NCBI GenBank assembly: GCA_030668045.1 | Contig: DAOUUR010000069.1 | Location: forward strand, 1 to 8,753 | Direction of reading: 5' to 3' | DNA: 8,753 nucleotides | Source: a bacterium | Lineage (GTDB): Bacteria; Zixibacteria; MSB-5A5; GN15; FEB-12 | In this document: positions 7,374-8,753 of the stretch, piece by piece | Layout: every line of letters begins with the position of its first letter | Position numbering within the stretch: position 1 is the first letter of the stretch | The notes under the pieces: model-generated | What the model was told of the DNA's origin: nothing | Databases searched by the model: none | What the model saw: only the letters and a program-made list of their open reading frames with translations | Program-made: the position numbers and the translations under genes

Positions 7374-8444
7374 GTGACTTTTCCCCGAGCGACATTTCTA
7401 TTAATTGCCACCATCTGTGCGATGCTGACTGCCTGTGATTCGAGCTGTGACAACGACGCTCCGACAATCACCTTACCTAATTCAATTGAAGCGACAGGTG
7501 GAATCTTCTTTTGCTATCAACCCGAGGGAACCGATCTTGATAATCCCAACATAGCAATATCGTTTGAGAATTACCCGTCGTGGTTGACAGCCGATACTGA
7601 CAGTCTCTACGGCACGCCACCCGATGGTCTCGGCGACACCAGTTTTGTTGTGATCGCTTCCAGCAGTTCGTCCGCCGACACTCTGGAGATCGCCATTGAT
7701 ATGATTCCCTGTCTGGTTGTCTATGGTGACACCCGCAGCGATCATGATACGCATCGGCAGGTTGTGGCTGGAATCGCTGGCCTTCATCCAGCGACAGTTT
7801 TTCACACTGGTGATCTTGTCGATGACGGTCGCGTGGCCGCTCAATGGGACAGCTTCAATCTTATCACCGAGCAGATGAGAGCGTCGGCGGAGTTTTTCCC
7901 GGCGGCAGGTAATCACGAAAAGCAATCGCAATTGTACTTTGACAATTTCGAACTACCTGGTAACGAACAATGGTACTCGGTTGATCGAAACGGCATTCAC
8001 TTCATCATTCTCAACAGTTGCGTAGCCACCGATACCGCCAGTGAGCAGTACCAGTGGTTGGAAAGTGATCTGACCCAAACCAGCGATTCGACCGATTTCA
8101 CCATTGCGATTTTCCACCACCCTCCGTACAGCACCGGACCACATACTGAGGATGAAAGAGGTTTGAGGGATACATGGGTTCCGCTTTTAGAGCAGTATGG
8201 TGTTAATGTGGTTTTCAATGGTCACGATCACTGTTATGAACGATCATTCTGTGGCGGTATCTATTACATTGTGGCCGGTGGTGGCGGAGCACCGCTGTAC
8301 GATCAGGAAAGGCAACATGAGTGCAGCCAGGTATTTCTGAAGTCGTTTCACTTCTGCAAACTATCAACGATCAACGACCGGTTGATTGTCAATGTCTATG
8401 ATTTAGCTGGGGAACAGATAGATCGCTTTGAGCTTCTAAAATGA
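7374..8444 (+). CDS. Lipoprotein with Ig-like domain and calcineurin-like metallophosphoesterase domain
   Basis: Probable envelope-anchored phosphohydrolase. From the GTG at 7374 (356 aa) the first 20 residues form a short lipoprotein signal ending in the lipobox LTAC, with Cys21 as the lipidated residue. Residues about 28-112 resemble a putative-Ig (He_PIG/cadherin-like) module, with the characteristic YPSW and LYGTPP pieces. The catalytic domain follows with all metal-site blocks: GDTR (118-121), GDLVD (146-150), GNHE (179-182), HHPPYS (248-253) and GHDHCYER (283-290). This is the PF00149 pattern close to purple-acid-phosphatase-like enzymes, with a two-metal centre expected. The first block has GDTR instead of the common DxH, a variant seen in some family members. 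The mature protein keeps several more cysteines, which may form disulfides. The natural substrate is unknown. The gene is divergent from the ABC operon and appears to stand alone. Confidence 0.88.
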   Translation: MTFPRATFLLIATICAMLTACDSSCDNDAPTITLPNSIEATGGIFFCYQPEGTDLDNPNIAISFENYPSWLTADTDSLYGTPPDGLGDTSFVVIASSSSSADTLEIAIDMIPCLVVYGDTRSDHDTHRQVVAGIAGLHPATVFHTGDLVDDGRVAAQWDSFNLITEQMRASAEFFPAAGNHEKQSQLYFDNFELPGNEQWYSVDRNGIHFIILNSCVATDTASEQYQWLESDLTQTSDSTDFTIAIFHHPPYSTGPHTEDERGLRDTWVPLLEQYGVNVVFNGHDHCYERSFCGGIYYIVAGGGGAPLYDQERQHECSQVFLKSFHFCKLSTINDRLIVNVYDLAGEQIDRFELLK

Positions 8445-8461
8445 TGTGCCGTCTGCGGGTG

Positions 8462-8753
8462 TTATTGGCCGTACACTTTTAGTAGTTCGGCCAGGAGTTC
8501 TTCGGCACTCTTGCCGACTGCCATTTTTTCCCAGCGGCACATACCTTCCGATGCTACCCCCATCAGGTAGGTGACTTTCTCTTTAGCTTCAAACGGTATG
8601 GCGTGTGCATCGAGAACAGTAGCACCGCCTTCGCTGATGGTACCGGTGTTCACTTTGATCGGGTTGATCAGCGTCATCAGCAGAGCTGCCGCCCGACCAA
8701 CATAGCGATCAAATATCGTGACATCATTCCGACCGAGTTCGGTCTGCCCAAGA
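8462..8753 (-). CDS. DUF1893 domain protein (N-terminus outside the window)
   Basis: The frame is open to the right edge, so only the last 96 or so residues are visible; an internal ATG at 8677 is not the likely start. The visible part follows the DUF1893 pattern: DRYVGRAAALL near the start, then a TISEGGATVLDAH block, a F.AKEKVTYL stretch, and EGMCRWEK before the C-terminal helix. The family includes Thermotoga TM1506, reported to have a cytidine-deaminase-like fold; its function is not established. In many members the Cys block reads as a CPME-type sequence, here CRWEK. The stop lies 17 bases from the stop of the convergent lipoprotein gene, and I see no hairpin terminator between them. Confidence 0.7.
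   Translation of the reverse strand, partial: LGQTELGRNDVTIFDRYVGRAAALLMTLINPIKVNTGTISEGGATVLDAHAIPFEAKEKVTYLMGVASEGMCRWEKMAVGKSAEELLAELLKVYGQ

Noticed and set aside
7186..7467. A 93-codon minus-strand frame across the divergent spacer
   Set aside because: It overlaps the signal peptide region of the lipoprotein gene on the other strand and shows no domain-like sequence.
1..8753. CRISPR array, tRNA, insertion sequence or toxin-antitoxin pair
   Set aside because: No regularly spaced repeats, cloverleaf, transposase motif or small paired genes were seen on either strand.

Overview
The window looks like a piece of chromosome from a Gram-negative, probably uncultivated bacterium. The support is a diderm-style lipoprotein signal, periplasm-facing ABC transporter auxiliary proteins, clear Shine-Dalgarno sites and roughly balanced GC content. 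A Gld-type ABC locus with a permease-GldG fusion and a DUF4340 partner fits the FCB/Zixibacteria/Planctomycetes kind of genome, but that placement is inference. I see no insertion sequence, phage gene, tRNA, rRNA or CRISPR array.

Layout from left to right. (1) Positions 1-867 (+) hold the 3' part of a membrane polyferredoxin of the NapH/NosR/CcoG type, cut by the window edge. (2) A 309-base spacer carries short CAGGC repeats, a good sigma70-like promoter (1043-1070) and a terminator-like hairpin in the leader (1111-1132). (3) Positions 1177-2235 (+) encode a 352-aa NAD-dependent epimerase/dehydratase of the extended SDR class. (4) A strong bidirectional intrinsic terminator (2259-2290) separates it from a convergent three-gene operon on the minus strand. 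Read from 7104 down to 2317, that operon encodes a GldA-like ABC ATPase, an 891-aa fusion of ABC-2 permease (GldF-like) with GldG-like auxiliary domain, and a DUF4340 membrane-anchored protein. Both internal junctions overlap (11 nt and 1-4 nt), so the three products are very probably made together and form one envelope complex. (5) A divergent intergenic region of about 270 bases, rich in CCGG-centred inverted repeats, leads to (6) a secreted lipoprotein (7374-8444, +) with an Ig-like domain followed by a calcineurin-like metallophosphoesterase domain. (7) The C-terminal part of a DUF1893 protein (8462-8753, -) runs off the right edge, convergent with the lipoprotein gene.

The most interesting unit is the Gld-like operon. 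Its parts are recognisable families, but substrate and role are unknown outside the Bacteroidetes gliding context. The other genes look like independent transcription units. I found no convincing evidence for a wholly new system such as defence, CRISPR or a mobile element. The best unexplained DNA-level signals are the leader hairpin before the SDR gene and the inverted repeats between the divergent operon and lipoprotein gene.
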